64,000 bases of DNA. It comes from Fimbriimonadaceae bacterium (GTDB taxonomy: Bacteria > Armatimonadota > Fimbriimonadia > Fimbriimonadales > Fimbriimonadaceae). The stretch's first letter is position 1, and every line of letters starts with the position of its first letter. The position numbers and the translations under genes were made by a program. The stretch is taken from contig JAHBTE010000001.1 of the NCBI GenBank assembly GCA_019638675.1, forward strand, positions 1,706,605 through 1,770,604, read 5' to 3'. Below are positions 17,536 through 25,947 of the stretch, one piece after another. The notes beneath the pieces were generated by a model that was given only the letters and a program-made list of their open reading frames with translations, ran no database searches and was not told the origin of the DNA.

Positions 17536-19245
17536 ATGAAGATTAAACGATTTCGAGTCCAGAACTACCGAAACATCAATGATAGCGGTTGGGTTGATGC
17601 CGACCGAATACTCGCGATCATTGGTCCAAATGAGTCAGGTAAGTCAACAACTTTGACGGCACTTTACAAACTAAATCCGGCTGACAAATCCAAGGAATTC
17701 AACATTAACCGCGAATGGCCTCGGGGTCGTCGCCAAGATCGCAACGAAGATGAAATGCCGATTCGAGTGGAGTTTGAACTAGATGATGCAGACAAGAAGG
17801 CTCTTGCGGAAAAGTTCTATCGGCCTCAGAATGTTCCGAACACGGTTACGATAAGCAAAAGTTATAGGAACCAATTTCATGTTAGTTGGTCGGCTGCCAA
17901 GGAGCCTGACGACGAAGAAGGAAAGAATGCCCGTGAGGCACAAGGGAATGCAATCCTGTCGCGACTACCTGTAATGGTTTACATGGGCGACTACGAAACC
18001 TTTGAAGGACGTGTTTACCTGGATGAGCTTGTCCAGCATAAAGAGGAAAATCGAATGACAAAAGCGGATGAAACTGTCGAAATTATCCTCAAACTGAGTG
18101 GTCTTGATGCAAGTAATTTGAGCGCACGAGGTAATGATCGCGACCGAGAAGAGCGCCAACTTGATCTAAATGATGCAGCGCTAAGCCTTACCGAATCAAT
18201 CTCCAAGCGCTGGGCACAGAAGAGCTATGAGCTCAACTTTACTACGGACGGGCAGATGTTCATCACGAACGTTAAGGAACCAGGTAGCAATGCCCTAGTA
18301 CCACTCGAAGACAAAAGTAAAGGTTTCCAGTGGTTTGTGTCCTTTGACATGCGCCTGATGCATGATACAAAAGGTACGTGGCAGAACGCAGTTCTGCTCC
18401 TCGACGAACCTGGAGTTCACTTGCACGGCGATGCTCAACGTGATCTTCTTGCTCGGTTCGAAGAATATGCGGAAGGCAACCAGATCATCTACAGTACACA
18501 TCTTCCGTTCATGCTAGACATTGAACATCCTGAACGTTTCAGAATTATGGTGCAAGATGCAAATGGTTGGAAAATTACTAATAATCCGTTTGAAGCAGGT
18601 GACAGCGCTAAATTTCCACTACATGTTGCGATGGGGTTTTCTCTTTCACAGACGTTGTTTATTGGTCCCTACAATTTAGTAGTTGAAGGAGCACATGACG
18701 TCTGGTTTACCGAAGCGATGAGCGGTCTTTTGATACTAAGAGGCAAGACTGGTATGGACGAACGCATGTCGATCTCCGCACCTGGCGGGGCCCCGAAAGT
18801 TCCATTCCAAGTTTCACTCCTTAGTGGTCACAAGCTTAAGGTCGCGGCCCTCTTAGATGGGGATGGAGAAGGAAGAGCAGCCCGCGATGAACTTGTTAAG
18901 AAATGGATTCTTGAAGACAAGCTAGTTCTAAGCACCGACGAAGCAGCAGGATTCGCGGACTCGACTATTGAAGACTTGTTCGACCCAGTTTTCTACGTCC
19001 AATGTATTAACGAAACTTATCCCGACTCGAAGGTTGATGTAGGAAAGCTGGATAATGCGAAACCGATTTTGTCGCAAGTTCAGAACTTATTGGGAAAGTC
19101 ATTTAATAAGGGAAGCGTCGCAAAACGACTATTGACGCGAATCCAGACTGCATCCGATAAGGAACTTGGAGATTCGCTTGATCGTTGGGAGAAACTTTTT
19201 ATCCAAATCGCGGAAAAGACAAAGGCATGGTATCCAAGTGACTGA
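17536..19245 (+). CDS. OLD-family ATPase with C-terminal TOPRIM nuclease domain
   Basis: 569 aa. Residues 1-370 are an ABC/SMC-like ATPase: FRVQNYRNINDSG start, Walker A GPNESGKST (about 30-38), an inserted helical region, the Walker B LLLDEPGVHLHGD (about 287-299) and a STHLPFML switch. Residues 375-560 fit a TOPRIM domain: LVVEGAHDVWF (catalytic Glu at about 383) and ALLDGDGEGRAARDEL (acidic DxD pair). OLD proteins are DNA nucleases, often anti-phage; P2 Old is the founder. No UvrD-like helicase follows, so it is a stand-alone type. It lies between rplB and rpsS, outside the ribosomal units, and its bases are more AT-rich than its neighbours, which suggests acquisition. Confidence 0.9.
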   Translation: MKIKRFRVQNYRNINDSGWVDADRILAIIGPNESGKSTTLTALYKLNPADKSKEFNINREWPRGRRQDRNEDEMPIRVEFELDDADKKALAEKFYRPQNVPNTVTISKSYRNQFHVSWSAAKEPDDEEGKNAREAQGNAILSRLPVMVYMGDYETFEGRVYLDELVQHKEENRMTKADETVEIILKLSGLDASNLSARGNDRDREERQLDLNDAALSLTESISKRWAQKSYELNFTTDGQMFITNVKEPGSNALVPLEDKSKGFQWFVSFDMRLMHDTKGTWQNAVLLLDEPGVHLHGDAQRDLLARFEEYAEGNQIIYSTHLPFMLDIEHPERFRIMVQDANGWKITNNPFEAGDSAKFPLHVAMGFSLSQTLFIGPYNLVVEGAHDVWFTEAMSGLLILRGKTGMDERMSISAPGGAPKVPFQVSLLSGHKLKVAALLDGDGEGRAARDELVKKWILEDKLVLSTDEAAGFADSTIEDLFDPVFYVQCINETYPDSKVDVGKLDNAKPILSQVQNLLGKSFNKGSVAKRLLTRIQTASDKELGDSLDRWEKLFIQIAEKTKAWYPSD

Positions 19246-19384
19246 GCCACATTTCTATATACTACGCGGTGAGTGTCGAGAATCTTTTTTGTCCGCTCAT
19301 TCGTTTTGAAACATAACTACGAGCGGTTTTGTGTCGGATGGCCTACAACTATCGGGCCATGCGGACTATTCGTGCCGGGCCTGG

Positions 19385-19414
19385 TTGAGTTCAACTGTGC
19401 CTTAGGTGTATCAT
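19385..19414 (+). promoter_or_regulatory. Promoter of the rpsS-rplE unit
   Basis: TTGAGT (19385-19390), 18-nt spacer, TATCAT (19409-19414), the same -10 and spacing as the rpsL promoter. The 130-nt leader that follows can fold: CTGC-CGG / CCG-GCAG at 19443-19463 and CCAGA/TCTGG further down. The stretch 19246-19384 holds nothing else I can name. Confidence 0.65.
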
Positions 19415-19551
19415 TCCTTGTTGCGTCTACTGCTGTCCTAACCTGCCCGGATGACCGGTGCAGCCCAGACTCAGTTAACTTGCCGCGATCTGGTTTGAAC
19501 CAACTCAGGATCAAACGAGAACGCAGTTAAAAACGACCTGGAGAATCCAAA

Positions 19552-19839
19552 TTGGCACGAAGTCTTAAAAAAGGATACTTCGTCGACGACCACCTCATAA
19601 AAAAGGTGGACGCGATGAATGAAAAAGGAGAGAAACGAGTTATCAAAACTTGGTCTCGCCGATCGACAATTATTCCCGATATGATCGGGCACACCCTGGC
19701 GGTTCACAACGGCAAACAACACGTTCCTGTGTTTGTGACAGAAAACATGGTTGGTCACAAACTCGGTGAGTTTGCTCCCACCCGAACCTACAAGGGTCAC
19801 GACGGATCAATTCCTGATCGGGGGACTCGGCTTCGCTAA
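19552..19839 (+). CDS. rpsS: 30S ribosomal protein S19
   Basis: 95 aa. Forms a heterodimer with S13 in the 30S head. TTG start supported by [15 protein letters not shown], the universal S19 beginning, and by CTGGAGAAT upstream. Seen: [24 protein letters not shown] (given here as its parts [16 protein letters not shown] and AVHNGK), [18 protein letters not shown]. First gene of the third ribosomal unit; rplV follows after 18 bp. Confidence 0.99.
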   Translation: MARSLKKGYFVDDHLIKKVDAMNEKGEKRVIKTWSRRSTIIPDMIGHTLAVHNGKQHVPVFVTENMVGHKLGEFAPTRTYKGHDGSIPDRGTRLR

Positions 19840-19857
19840 GGCGACGAGGAGAAGATT

Positions 19858-20442
19858 ATGGAAGTCAGAGCAGTTGCTAAATTTGTTAAAGTCCAACCTC
19901 GCAAGGTTCGACTGGTTGCAAACGAAGTCCGAGGGAAGAACGCCATTCAAGCGGCGAACCTTCTGCGGTTCCACCCAAGCAAGGGTGCTTTCGTTCTGCA
20001 CAAGGTTTTGGTGAGCGCGATTTCAAACGCAGAAGCCAATCACAACCTTGAAGCTGGATCACTTAAAATCGCCGAAATCCGAGTGGATGAAGGTCCAGTT
20101 CTCAAACGAATTCAAGCTCGCGCCATGGGCCGGGCCAACCGAATCTACAAGCGCATGAGCCACATCACCGTAGTAGTGGAAGATGTTGAAGCAGTCGCAG
20201 TGCCAAAAGCACACGGCACCGCCGCTAAACCTCGACCAACCCTCGCCGTGAAGACCAAAGGCAAGAAAGCCGCAAAAGCTGAAGCCGCTCCGGTCGCTGA
20301 AGTAGAAGAAGTCAAGGAAGAGGTGGTTGAAGAAGTAGCCGCCGAAACTCCAGCGGAAGAAGTAGTGGAAGAAACAACCGAAGAAACCACCGCCGAAGCC
20401 ACTGAAGGAACCCCAGCCGAAGAAGGGGAGGAGCAAAACTAA
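19858..20442 (+). CDS. rplV: 50S ribosomal protein L22 with long acidic C-terminal tail
   Basis: 194 aa against about 110-120 in most bacteria. Residues 1-113 are a normal L22 (VQPRKVRLVANEVRGK, KVLVSAISNAEANHNL, RIQARAMGRANRIYKRMSH). From about 125 on there is a Lys/Ala-rich linker, then a tail of repeated Glu/Val/Ala/Thr (for example EEVVEEVAAETPAEE) that is surely disordered. The C-terminus of L22 lies at the solvent side of the tunnel exit, so the tail would project near emerging chains. The function of the tail is unknown. The next gene starts 1 bp after the stop. Confidence 0.97.
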   Translation: MEVRAVAKFVKVQPRKVRLVANEVRGKNAIQAANLLRFHPSKGAFVLHKVLVSAISNAEANHNLEAGSLKIAEIRVDEGPVLKRIQARAMGRANRIYKRMSHITVVVEDVEAVAVPKAHGTAAKPRPTLAVKTKGKKAAKAEAAPVAEVEEVKEEVVEEVAAETPAEEVVEETTEETTAEATEGTPAEEGEEQN

Positions 20443-20443
20443 C

Positions 20444-21235
20444 ATGGGTCAGAAAATCCACCCCGTAGGTTTTCGCATTGGCGTTATCCGTGGTCACGAT
20501 AGCCACTGGATCTGCCCAAAGCGACAGTATCGACACAATCTTGCCGGCGATGAAGCAATCCGCTCATACGTTCGCGAAAAGATTTCCAAGGGGTTGATCT
20601 CCCGCGTTGAAATCGAGCGAGCGGCAAACCGAATCAAGGTCACCATCTACACCTCACGACCAGGCGCAGTCATTGGTCGCGGCGGTAAAGGAATCGACGC
20701 AATCAGCGAAGACCTGAACAAGATGGTGCGAAAAGATGACAACACCGCTCAAGTGCAAGTCAACGTGAGCGAAGTCCGACAGCCAGAACTCGATGCCATG
20801 CTCGTTGCAGAAAACATCGCGGTTCAGCTCGAACGACGGATCAGTCACCGACGCGCTATGAGACAAGCCATCACTCGTGCACAACGCATGAATGGTCGCG
20901 GCATGAAGATCATGTGCGGCGGTCGCTTGAACGGTTCAGATATCGCCCGCGTTGAAGTTGACAAGTTCGGAAAGGTGCCTCTGCACACTCTCCGCGCCGA
21001 CATTGACTACGGCACAGCAACCGCAAGAACGATCTACGGATCAGTCGGTGTTAAAGTTTGGGTTTATCGAGGCGAAGTGTTGCCAGAGCGACAGCTCCAA
21101 GCACTGAACGACGCGATGAACGATCGACGCCCGAAAGGAAAGGGCAAAAAGCGCGATGACCGACCTGAGCGATCAGAAGGTCGAAGCGAAAATCCAGAAG
21201 CAAAACAAGAGGTGACTGAAAATGTTGATGCCTAA
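20444..21235 (+). CDS. rpsC: 30S ribosomal protein S3
   Basis: 263 aa. Binds mRNA at the entry site; contains a KH type II domain. Seen: [34 protein letters not shown] (the KH GXXG loop), [40 protein letters not shown]. After residue 215 it has a charged tail ([17 protein letters not shown] and more) longer than in E. coli. Start 1 bp after rplV; the end overlaps rplP by 14 nt. Confidence 0.99.
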   Translation: MGQKIHPVGFRIGVIRGHDSHWICPKRQYRHNLAGDEAIRSYVREKISKGLISRVEIERAANRIKVTIYTSRPGAVIGRGGKGIDAISEDLNKMVRKDDNTAQVQVNVSEVRQPELDAMLVAENIAVQLERRISHRRAMRQAITRAQRMNGRGMKIMCGGRLNGSDIARVEVDKFGKVPLHTLRADIDYGTATARTIYGSVGVKVWVYRGEVLPERQLQALNDAMNDRRPKGKGKKRDDRPERSEGRSENPEAKQEVTENVDA

Positions 21236-21653
21236 GCGAACCAAATATCGCAAGCAGTTCCGCGGCAAAATGCGCGGGAATGCAGAGCGAGGAAACGTCG
21301 TCAATTTTGGCGATTACGGCCTGATGGCTATGGAAGCGGCATGGATCACCAGTCGCCAAATCGAATCTGCCCGTATCGCCATGACCCGCCACATCAAGCG
21401 GGGTGGAAAGGTCTGGATTCGAGTATTCCCAGATAAGCCTTACACCAAAAAGCCGCTTGAGCAACGAATGGGTAAAGGTAAAGCTGGCGTTGAAGGCTGG
21501 GTTGCCGTTGTTAAACCAGGCAAGATCATGTTCGAAATGAACGGTGTTTCTCCTGACGTTGCAAAAGAAGCAATGCGATTGGCTATGCACAAGCTGCCAA
21601 TCAAGACCAAGTTTGTTACCAAGGAGGAGTTCCAAGAAGCGAACGGCCTCTAA
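21222..21653 (+). CDS. rplP: 50S ribosomal protein L16
   Basis: 143 aa. Binds near the A-site tRNA elbow. Seen: [45 protein letters not shown]-like [35 protein letters not shown] 21222 is well spaced (6 nt) from GAGGTGA, although ATG 21228 gives the usual MPKR beginning. It overlaps the end of rpsC, and its TAA shares an A with the ATG of rpmC (TAATG). Confidence 0.98.
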   Translation: MLMPKRTKYRKQFRGKMRGNAERGNVVNFGDYGLMAMEAAWITSRQIESARIAMTRHIKRGGKVWIRVFPDKPYTKKPLEQRMGKGKAGVEGWVAVVKPGKIMFEMNGVSPDVAKEAMRLAMHKLPIKTKFVTKEEFQEANGL

Positions 21654-21886
21654 TGGTGTTCACGGAACAAAACGAAATGAAATCACTTAAGGCAAAAGAT
21701 CTTCGAGCCAAGTCGGTACCGGAGTTGGAAGAGTTGGTGAAGCAAGAGCGAGCCTCTCTCTTCAAAGCTCGACGAGACCTTGTTTTTCGACAAATGACCG
21801 ATACGGCTAGCCTCAAGGTGCGACGGCATAACATCGCGCGACTTTTAACCCTGATTCAAGAAAAGAAGTCAGGAGGTGACAAGTGA
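21653..21886 (+). CDS. rpmC: 50S ribosomal protein L29
   Basis: 77 aa from ATG 21653, which overlaps the rplP stop, or 69 aa from ATG 21677 ([14 protein letters not shown]), which fits the family N-terminus better and has a GGAAC upstream. Two-helix protein at the tunnel exit. Seen: [38 protein letters not shown] and the arginine-rich second helix. The stop overlaps the GTG of rpsQ. Confidence 0.95.
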   Translation: MVFTEQNEMKSLKAKDLRAKSVPELEELVKQERASLFKARRDLVFRQMTDTASLKVRRHNIARLLTLIQEKKSGGDK

Positions 21887-22146
21887 GCGAAGCAGTAACC
21901 CGTGGCACTCGCAAAGTGCGACGAGGAACCGTGTCCAGCAATAAGATGGATAAAACGGTTGTCGTCGTCCTGAGCCGAAGTGTTCAACACCCACTGTATG
22001 GCAAAACAGTTAAGAAGTCCGTGAAGGTTAAAGCTCACGACGAATTTAGCTGCGATATCGGCGATACCGTGGAAATCATGGAAACTCGACCCCTTAGCCG
22101 CGATAAGCACTGGCGGGTCACTCGAATTATTGAAAAGGTTAAGTAA
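21883..22146 (+). CDS. rpsQ: 30S ribosomal protein S17
   Basis: 87 aa. OB-fold protein of the 30S body. GTG start inside the end of rpmC (GTGA overlap) with AGGAGGTGA eight nt upstream, an unusually strong Shine-Dalgarno. Seen: [59 protein letters not shown], all typical. Confidence 0.98.
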   Translation: MSEAVTRGTRKVRRGTVSSNKMDKTVVVVLSRSVQHPLYGKTVKKSVKVKAHDEFSCDIGDTVEIMETRPLSRDKHWRVTRIIEKVK

Positions 22147-22195
22147 ACCTTTTCTACAAGGCGATTCTGCAGCCTCAGGCAGATCAAACGGGCAC

Positions 22196-22222
22196 GGCGT
22201 GCTGGTGAATAACCATCACGCC
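22196..22222 (+). promoter_or_regulatory. Stable hairpin between rpsQ and rplN
   Basis: GGCGTG (22196-22201) and TGGT pair with ACCA and CACGCC (22217-22222) around a GAATA loop, with one internal mismatch. There is no T-run, so it is not an ordinary terminator. It lies in a 103-bp gap, the only sizeable one within this otherwise tightly packed unit, at the position of the S10/spc boundary of E. coli, which suggests a regulatory or processing site. Confidence 0.6.
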
Positions 22223-22249
22223 CTCTACTCGGAAAATGGAGCGAAATAA

Positions 22250-22618
22250 ATGATTCAACAGTTCTCACGGCTCAAGGTAGCCGACAATTCAGGGGCACGC
22301 GAAGTGATGTGTATTCGCGTCCTGAAAGGATCGCAGCCACGTTACGGTGGTGTAGGTGATGTTATCGTTTGCTCGGTTAAGGTGGCAACACCAAATATGC
22401 CGATCAAGAAGGGCGACGTCATCAAAGCCGTTATCGTGCGATCCCGAAAGGCAGTTCGACGCCAAGACGGCTCGACTCTGAAATTTGATGATAATGCTTG
22501 CGTGGTAATCAACCCTAACGGCGAACCACGAGGCACCCGGATCTTCGGACCCGTTGCTCGCGAACTCCGCGACCACAACTACATGAAGATCGTCTCCCTC
22601 GCTCCGGAGGTGCTGTAA
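22250..22618 (+). CDS. rplN: 50S ribosomal protein L14
   Basis: 122 aa, exactly the family length. Interface protein contacting 16S rRNA. Starts [20 protein letters not shown] and contains [46 protein letters not shown] (only named here by the parts [13 protein letters not shown] and [20 protein letters not shown]). Ends SLAPEVL. The gap before it holds a hairpin; rplX starts 4 bp downstream. Confidence 0.99.
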   Translation: MIQQFSRLKVADNSGAREVMCIRVLKGSQPRYGGVGDVIVCSVKVATPNMPIKKGDVIKAVIVRSRKAVRRQDGSTLKFDDNACVVINPNGEPRGTRIFGPVARELRDHNYMKIVSLAPEVL

Positions 22619-22622
22619 TCTC

Positions 22623-23030
22623 ATGCCAACCAAAGCAGAATTGAAAGTAAAACAACAACCGAAACTTCGGTTGCGACAAGGCGATAAAGTAATGATCATC
22701 GCCGGAAAGGATAAGGGTCAAATCGGATTCGTGGCTAAAATCAGCCCGGTCGAAAAGAAGGCATTTGTTCTTCAAGATAACCCAGAAAATCCGGATCAGC
22801 CACTGCCTTTGAACGCTGTTATCAAACACAAAAAGGCGAAGTTCCAAGGCGAGCGAAGTGCTCGCGTCAAACTTCCAGCGGCAATCCACGTGAGTAATCT
22901 CATGTTGATTGATCCTGACACCAACGAACCTACACGGGTCGGCCGACGCAAAGAAGACGGAAAAACCGTTCGATATGCAAAGAAGAGCGGCAAGACCTTG
23001 AATGACCAACCAAACATCACCAAGGAGTAG
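22623..23030 (+). CDS. rplX: 50S ribosomal protein L24
   Basis: 135 aa, longer than the usual 100-105 because of an N-terminal basic extension (MPTKAELKVKQQPKLRLRQ) and a longer middle loop. Assembly initiator with a KOW motif: RLRQGDKVMIIAGKDKGQIG. Later VHVSNLMLIDP-type sequence IHVSNLMLIDPDTNEPTRVG is present. Located between rplN and rplE as expected. Confidence 0.97.
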   Translation: MPTKAELKVKQQPKLRLRQGDKVMIIAGKDKGQIGFVAKISPVEKKAFVLQDNPENPDQPLPLNAVIKHKKAKFQGERSARVKLPAAIHVSNLMLIDPDTNEPTRVGRRKEDGKTVRYAKKSGKTLNDQPNITKE

Positions 23031-23038
23031 TTTGAGAG

Positions 23039-23623
23039 ATGGCACGAAAGGAAACTAAAATTGTATCGGGGCCGCAAGGCGCATTGCCTCAACCTCGATT
23101 GAAAAAGATTTTCAAGGAAAAGGTTGGACCTGCACTTCGAGAAAAGTTCCAATACAAATCCACCATGGAAACCCCACGACTTGTGAAAGTTGTTGTGAAC
23201 ATGGGAACGGGAATTGACGACAAAGAACTTGACAGCGCACTCCGCGATATGACGGCGATCACTGGCCAAAAGCCAATGGCGACCGTTGCTCGCAAATCAG
23301 TTGCTCAGTTCAAACTTCGAGAAGGCATGAAGATTGGTTGCCGAGTCACCCTGCGAGGCGACCGCGCTTACCATTTCTTCGATAAGCTCTGCACCGTTGC
23401 ATTGCCACGGATTCGTGACTTCCAAGGGCTTTCTCCAAAGTCATTTGACGGTCGCGGAAACTACTCATTCGGTCTGCAAGAACAACTGGTATTCCCAGAA
23501 ATCGATTACGATTCGTTCGACAAAATGCGCGGCATGGATATCACCATCTGCACAACTGCAAAAACCGACGAAGAAGGTCGAGAACTCCTCAAGGGTCTTG
23601 GTTTCCCGCTTCGCGATAAGTAA
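23039..23623 (+). CDS. rplE: 50S ribosomal protein L5
   Basis: 194 aa. Binds 5S rRNA in the central protuberance. Seen: [15 protein letters not shown]-like [76 protein letters not shown] and the end [19 protein letters not shown]. Last ribosomal gene in the window; a terminator follows, and rpsN, rpsH and rplF, which usually come next, are absent here. Confidence 0.99.
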   Translation: MARKETKIVSGPQGALPQPRLKKIFKEKVGPALREKFQYKSTMETPRLVKVVVNMGTGIDDKELDSALRDMTAITGQKPMATVARKSVAQFKLREGMKIGCRVTLRGDRAYHFFDKLCTVALPRIRDFQGLSPKSFDGRGNYSFGLQEQLVFPEIDYDSFDKMRGMDITICTTAKTDEEGRELLKGLGFPLRDK

Positions 23624-23644
23624 GGCAAGTCGCTCCAAAAACTG

Positions 23645-23679
23645 AATCCCCTTGATGCAAAGCATTGAGGGGATTTTTC
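23645..23679 (+). terminator. Terminator after rplE
   Basis: AATCCCCT...GCAT-type arms (AATCCCCTTGATGC / GCATTGAGGGGATT) around AAA, then TTTTTCTTTT. It ends the third ribosomal unit. Confidence 0.92.
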
Positions 23680-23713
23680 TTTTCAGATTGGTAAAGCTAT
23701 ATCTTTCAGTTCA

Positions 23714-23750
23714 CTTTTTTAGCAGTCGGGAAACAAGACTGCTAAAAAAG
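23714..23750 (+). repeat. Perfect inverted repeat, possible bidirectional terminator
   Basis: CTTTTTTAGCAGTC (23714-23727) and GACTGCTAAAAAAG (23737-23750) are perfect inverted copies around GGGAAACAA. The A/T runs at both outer ends would let it terminate in both directions. It is a second such structure only 35 nt after the rplE terminator. It lies upstream of the 43-aa gene, so an operator or attenuator role for that gene is also possible. Confidence 0.7.
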
Positions 23751-23861
23751 TCGCTCCACTAGACATATGTTGCCCGTCTTGTTAATGGAATATCTAGTTT
23801 TGGTCGATAAGCGTTGCGATAGCATAGGGTATTCCGAAATCTAAGTTAAGGAGAATGAAGT

Positions 23862-23993
23862 ATGGCATGTAAAAAGACTTCCTCAAAAGTTGCTTCAAAA
23901 GCTAGTAAAGTCCTTCAAAGCGGAAAATCTAGCAAAGCCGTTAAATCTGTGGCAGCATCAGCACTTAGTCAAAGACAGAAAAGGAAAGGCTAG
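23862..23993 (+). CDS. Small basic Ser/Ala/Lys-rich protein, 43 aa
   Basis: Translated from ATG 23862: begins MACKKTSSKVASKASKV, continues LQSGKSSKAVKSVAAS, ends ALSQRQKRKG. AAGGAGA stands about eight nt before the ATG, good support for real translation. I recall similar short proteins with ASKVL..SSK..KS.A.SALSQ patterns annotated as hypothetical in many bacteria, but that is memory, not a search. The composition (about one quarter Lys/Arg) suggests nucleic-acid binding, as an inference. It stands alone between the ribosomal cluster and the NIF3-like gene. Confidence 0.65.
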   Translation: MACKKTSSKVASKASKVLQSGKSSKAVKSVAASALSQRQKRKG

Positions 23994-24111
23994 ATGGCTC
24001 CTTTATTGACATGAGGTCGATAGAGAATGGTTGCAATCATAAAGGGAATTTCGAGATGTCCCTCATCATTTATGATGGGGGATTACCTCGTGATTGGGTA
24101 CGGTGAGAATG

Positions 24112-25215
24112 ATGACCGTCCGCGAAGTTCTTGCCGCTGTTGAGCAGATAGCTCCGCCCAGTTATGCTTTTAGCTGGGATCGGATTGGTTTGCAGGTAGG
24201 CGATCCAGACGCACCGGTAAGCAAGGTCGCGGTGAGCTTGGATTCTGGGCTAGGGGCTATTGAATTTGCCTCATCAATTGGCGCAGAGTTGCTGGTAAGT
24301 CACCACCCGATTATTTGGGACGCACTCAAAGATTTGAGAGCTGACCATTACAACGCCCGCCGAGCGATGGAACTGGTGAAAAGGGGAATCGCGGGTATTG
24401 CGGCTCACACAAACTGGGATTGCGCCCCTGGGGGAATCAATGACGCGTTAGCCAACGTGCTTGAGATGTCTAACATAAAGCCCTTTGGTCAATCTCAAAG
24501 TGGAGCTCGTTGGAAACTAGTTGTTTTTGTTCCAAACGAAGTTACAACGAAGATGCTAGATGCGCTTTCTGCCGCGGGAGCAGGGGTTATCGGCAATTAC
24601 GAGCGATGTGCCTTTTTTAGCGAAGGCACCGGTACGTTCATTGGAATGGAAGGCTCCAATCCCGCGGTAGGGCAGTCGGGTCAGGTTGAGGAAGTTGCGG
24701 AGACTCGACTGGAGATGTTCGTGCCGGATGAGATCAAGTCACAAGTGGAGCGGGCCATGCGGCAAGCTCATCCGTATGAAGAACCTGCGTTTGATTGGTT
24801 CCAACTGGCAGATGGCGGCGGCTATCCGCTCGGGCGGATTGGGGACATAGAGCCAGGAACTGCAGAGGAGATACGAGAACACTTTGATCAGCTACTAGGT
24901 TCGCGGAGCGAAATGTGGGTGGGGCATAGCCGGGCAATCAGAAAAGTCGCGGTGATAGGTGGAGCGGCGGCGGGCGAGTGGAAATCGGCGAAATCTGCCG
25001 GTGCCGACTGCTTGATCACAGGCGAAGTTCCGCAACACGTCGGGTTGGAAGCAAGCGAGAGCGGCTTCGTGGTTCTGGCTTGCGGTCATTACGCAACGGA
25101 GCAACCAGGGATGGCAAAAATGGCTCGCAGACTAAAGGAGAAAACTGGTTTGGAGTGCGAGTTGTATACGCCAGAGGCAGGCAAGTCAGGGCGTCCAAAT
25201 TATTTGCAGGCCTAG
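24112..25215 (+). CDS. NIF3 / YqfO-like dinuclear metal-binding protein
   Basis: 367 aa from ATG 24112. Family knowledge: a widely conserved Nif3-like fold with a dinuclear metal site, sometimes annotated as GTP cyclohydrolase I type 2; the true substrate is unsettled. Seen: MTVREVLAAVEQIAPPSYAF, SWDRIGLQVGD, LLVSHHPIIWDALK (metal His pair), GIAAHTNWDCAPGGINDALA (metal ligands), a central YqfO-type insert (ETRLEMFVPDE, RQAHPYEEPAFDW) and the C-terminal TGEVPQHVGLEASESGF and CGHYATEQPG. Upstream in-frame starts exist (TTG 24094, ATG 24109); I chose 24112 because of the family N-terminus and a TACGGT hexamer seven nt before it. Confidence 0.92.
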   Translation: MTVREVLAAVEQIAPPSYAFSWDRIGLQVGDPDAPVSKVAVSLDSGLGAIEFASSIGAELLVSHHPIIWDALKDLRADHYNARRAMELVKRGIAGIAAHTNWDCAPGGINDALANVLEMSNIKPFGQSQSGARWKLVVFVPNEVTTKMLDALSAAGAGVIGNYERCAFFSEGTGTFIGMEGSNPAVGQSGQVEEVAETRLEMFVPDEIKSQVERAMRQAHPYEEPAFDWFQLADGGGYPLGRIGDIEPGTAEEIREHFDQLLGSRSEMWVGHSRAIRKVAVIGGAAAGEWKSAKSAGADCLITGEVPQHVGLEASESGFVVLACGHYATEQPGMAKMARRLKEKTGLECELYTPEAGKSGRPNYLQA

Positions 25216-25264
25216 GGGTCTGTTTATAGATATTCGAAACCGATCACAATAAGAGGTCTGGCGC

Positions 25265-25352
25265 GGAGCGGTGTCCGAGCGGTTGAAGGAGCACGATTGG
25301 AAATCGTGTATAGGGCAACCTATCGAGGGTTCGAATCCCTCTCGCTCCGCCA
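25265..25352 (+). tRNA. tRNA-Ser (anticodon GGA), CCA encoded
   Basis: Acceptor GGAGCGG pairs with TCGCTCC, discriminator G, encoded CCA. D arm GTCCGAGCGGTTGAAGGAG, anticodon loop TTGGAAA within CACGATT/AATCGTG, a long variable arm (TATAGGGCAACCTAT) typical of tRNA-Ser, and T arm GAGGG-TTCGAAT-CCCTC. Reads UCC/UCU codons. Its 3' end is the left attachment site of the island that follows. Confidence 0.97.
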
Positions 25353-25449
25353 GAAATAAGTTCAAATTGATACCTTCTTTCTCTGAGATCGTACGTTACA
25401 GGTTCAAAGATCGCGTACGAAAATAACCCCAAAAATAACCTCAGGTTTT

Positions 25450-25947
25450 TCACGCGCCAAATCCTCCCGATGTCATTGAGGCTTCGGCCAATTCTTCAAC
25501 CATGTCTTCCTCGGCAATTTGAGCGTAGATTTCCATCATCATGCGTATGGAATGGCCTAGTTGCTTGGCTCCAATAATGGGCGGAATGTTCAATTTTGCA
25601 TAAGTTATTGCCCCACTCCGGCGACAAGAATGCGATGTAATTCCTTCAAATTGCGTTCCTTCGGGCAGGTTGCCGAGCCAGTGTGCTGACCATGACGGTG
25701 GTCGCGGCTCCTCCGGCTTCCTTGGCATGGCAAAGATGAAGCCAGTTCGATTGTCCTCAATGAGTGATAATAACCGCTGATCGTGGATTGCTACGAATCT
25801 CATTCGGTTAGTTGTCTTCGGGTCTTTCTCAACACGGTTATTCCATTCGTCGTTGACGATAACTGAGCGGACGTAGATTCCTTATTCAGTTACCAGCTCA
25901 TAACGAGAAGCGACGATTTCAGTTCGAGTCAATCCGTGCAGAAGCAT
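25450..25947 (-). pseudogene. Tyrosine recombinase (phage-type integrase) remnant
   Basis: Read on the minus strand from 25947: MLLHGLTRTEIVASRYELVTE, then TAA at 25884-25882, then in the same frame GIYVRSVIVNDEWNN and on to MRFVAIHDQRL and the C-terminal catalytic domain. Catalytic residues seen: first Arg in GLTRTE, HSCRR (HxxR), LGHS (His) and a Tyr in MEIYAQ. A single GAA-to-TAA change explains the stop. The N-terminal core-binding domain is missing upstream. It lies about 100 bp from the tRNA-Ser attachment site, consistent with the integrase that once inserted this island. Confidence 0.85.
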
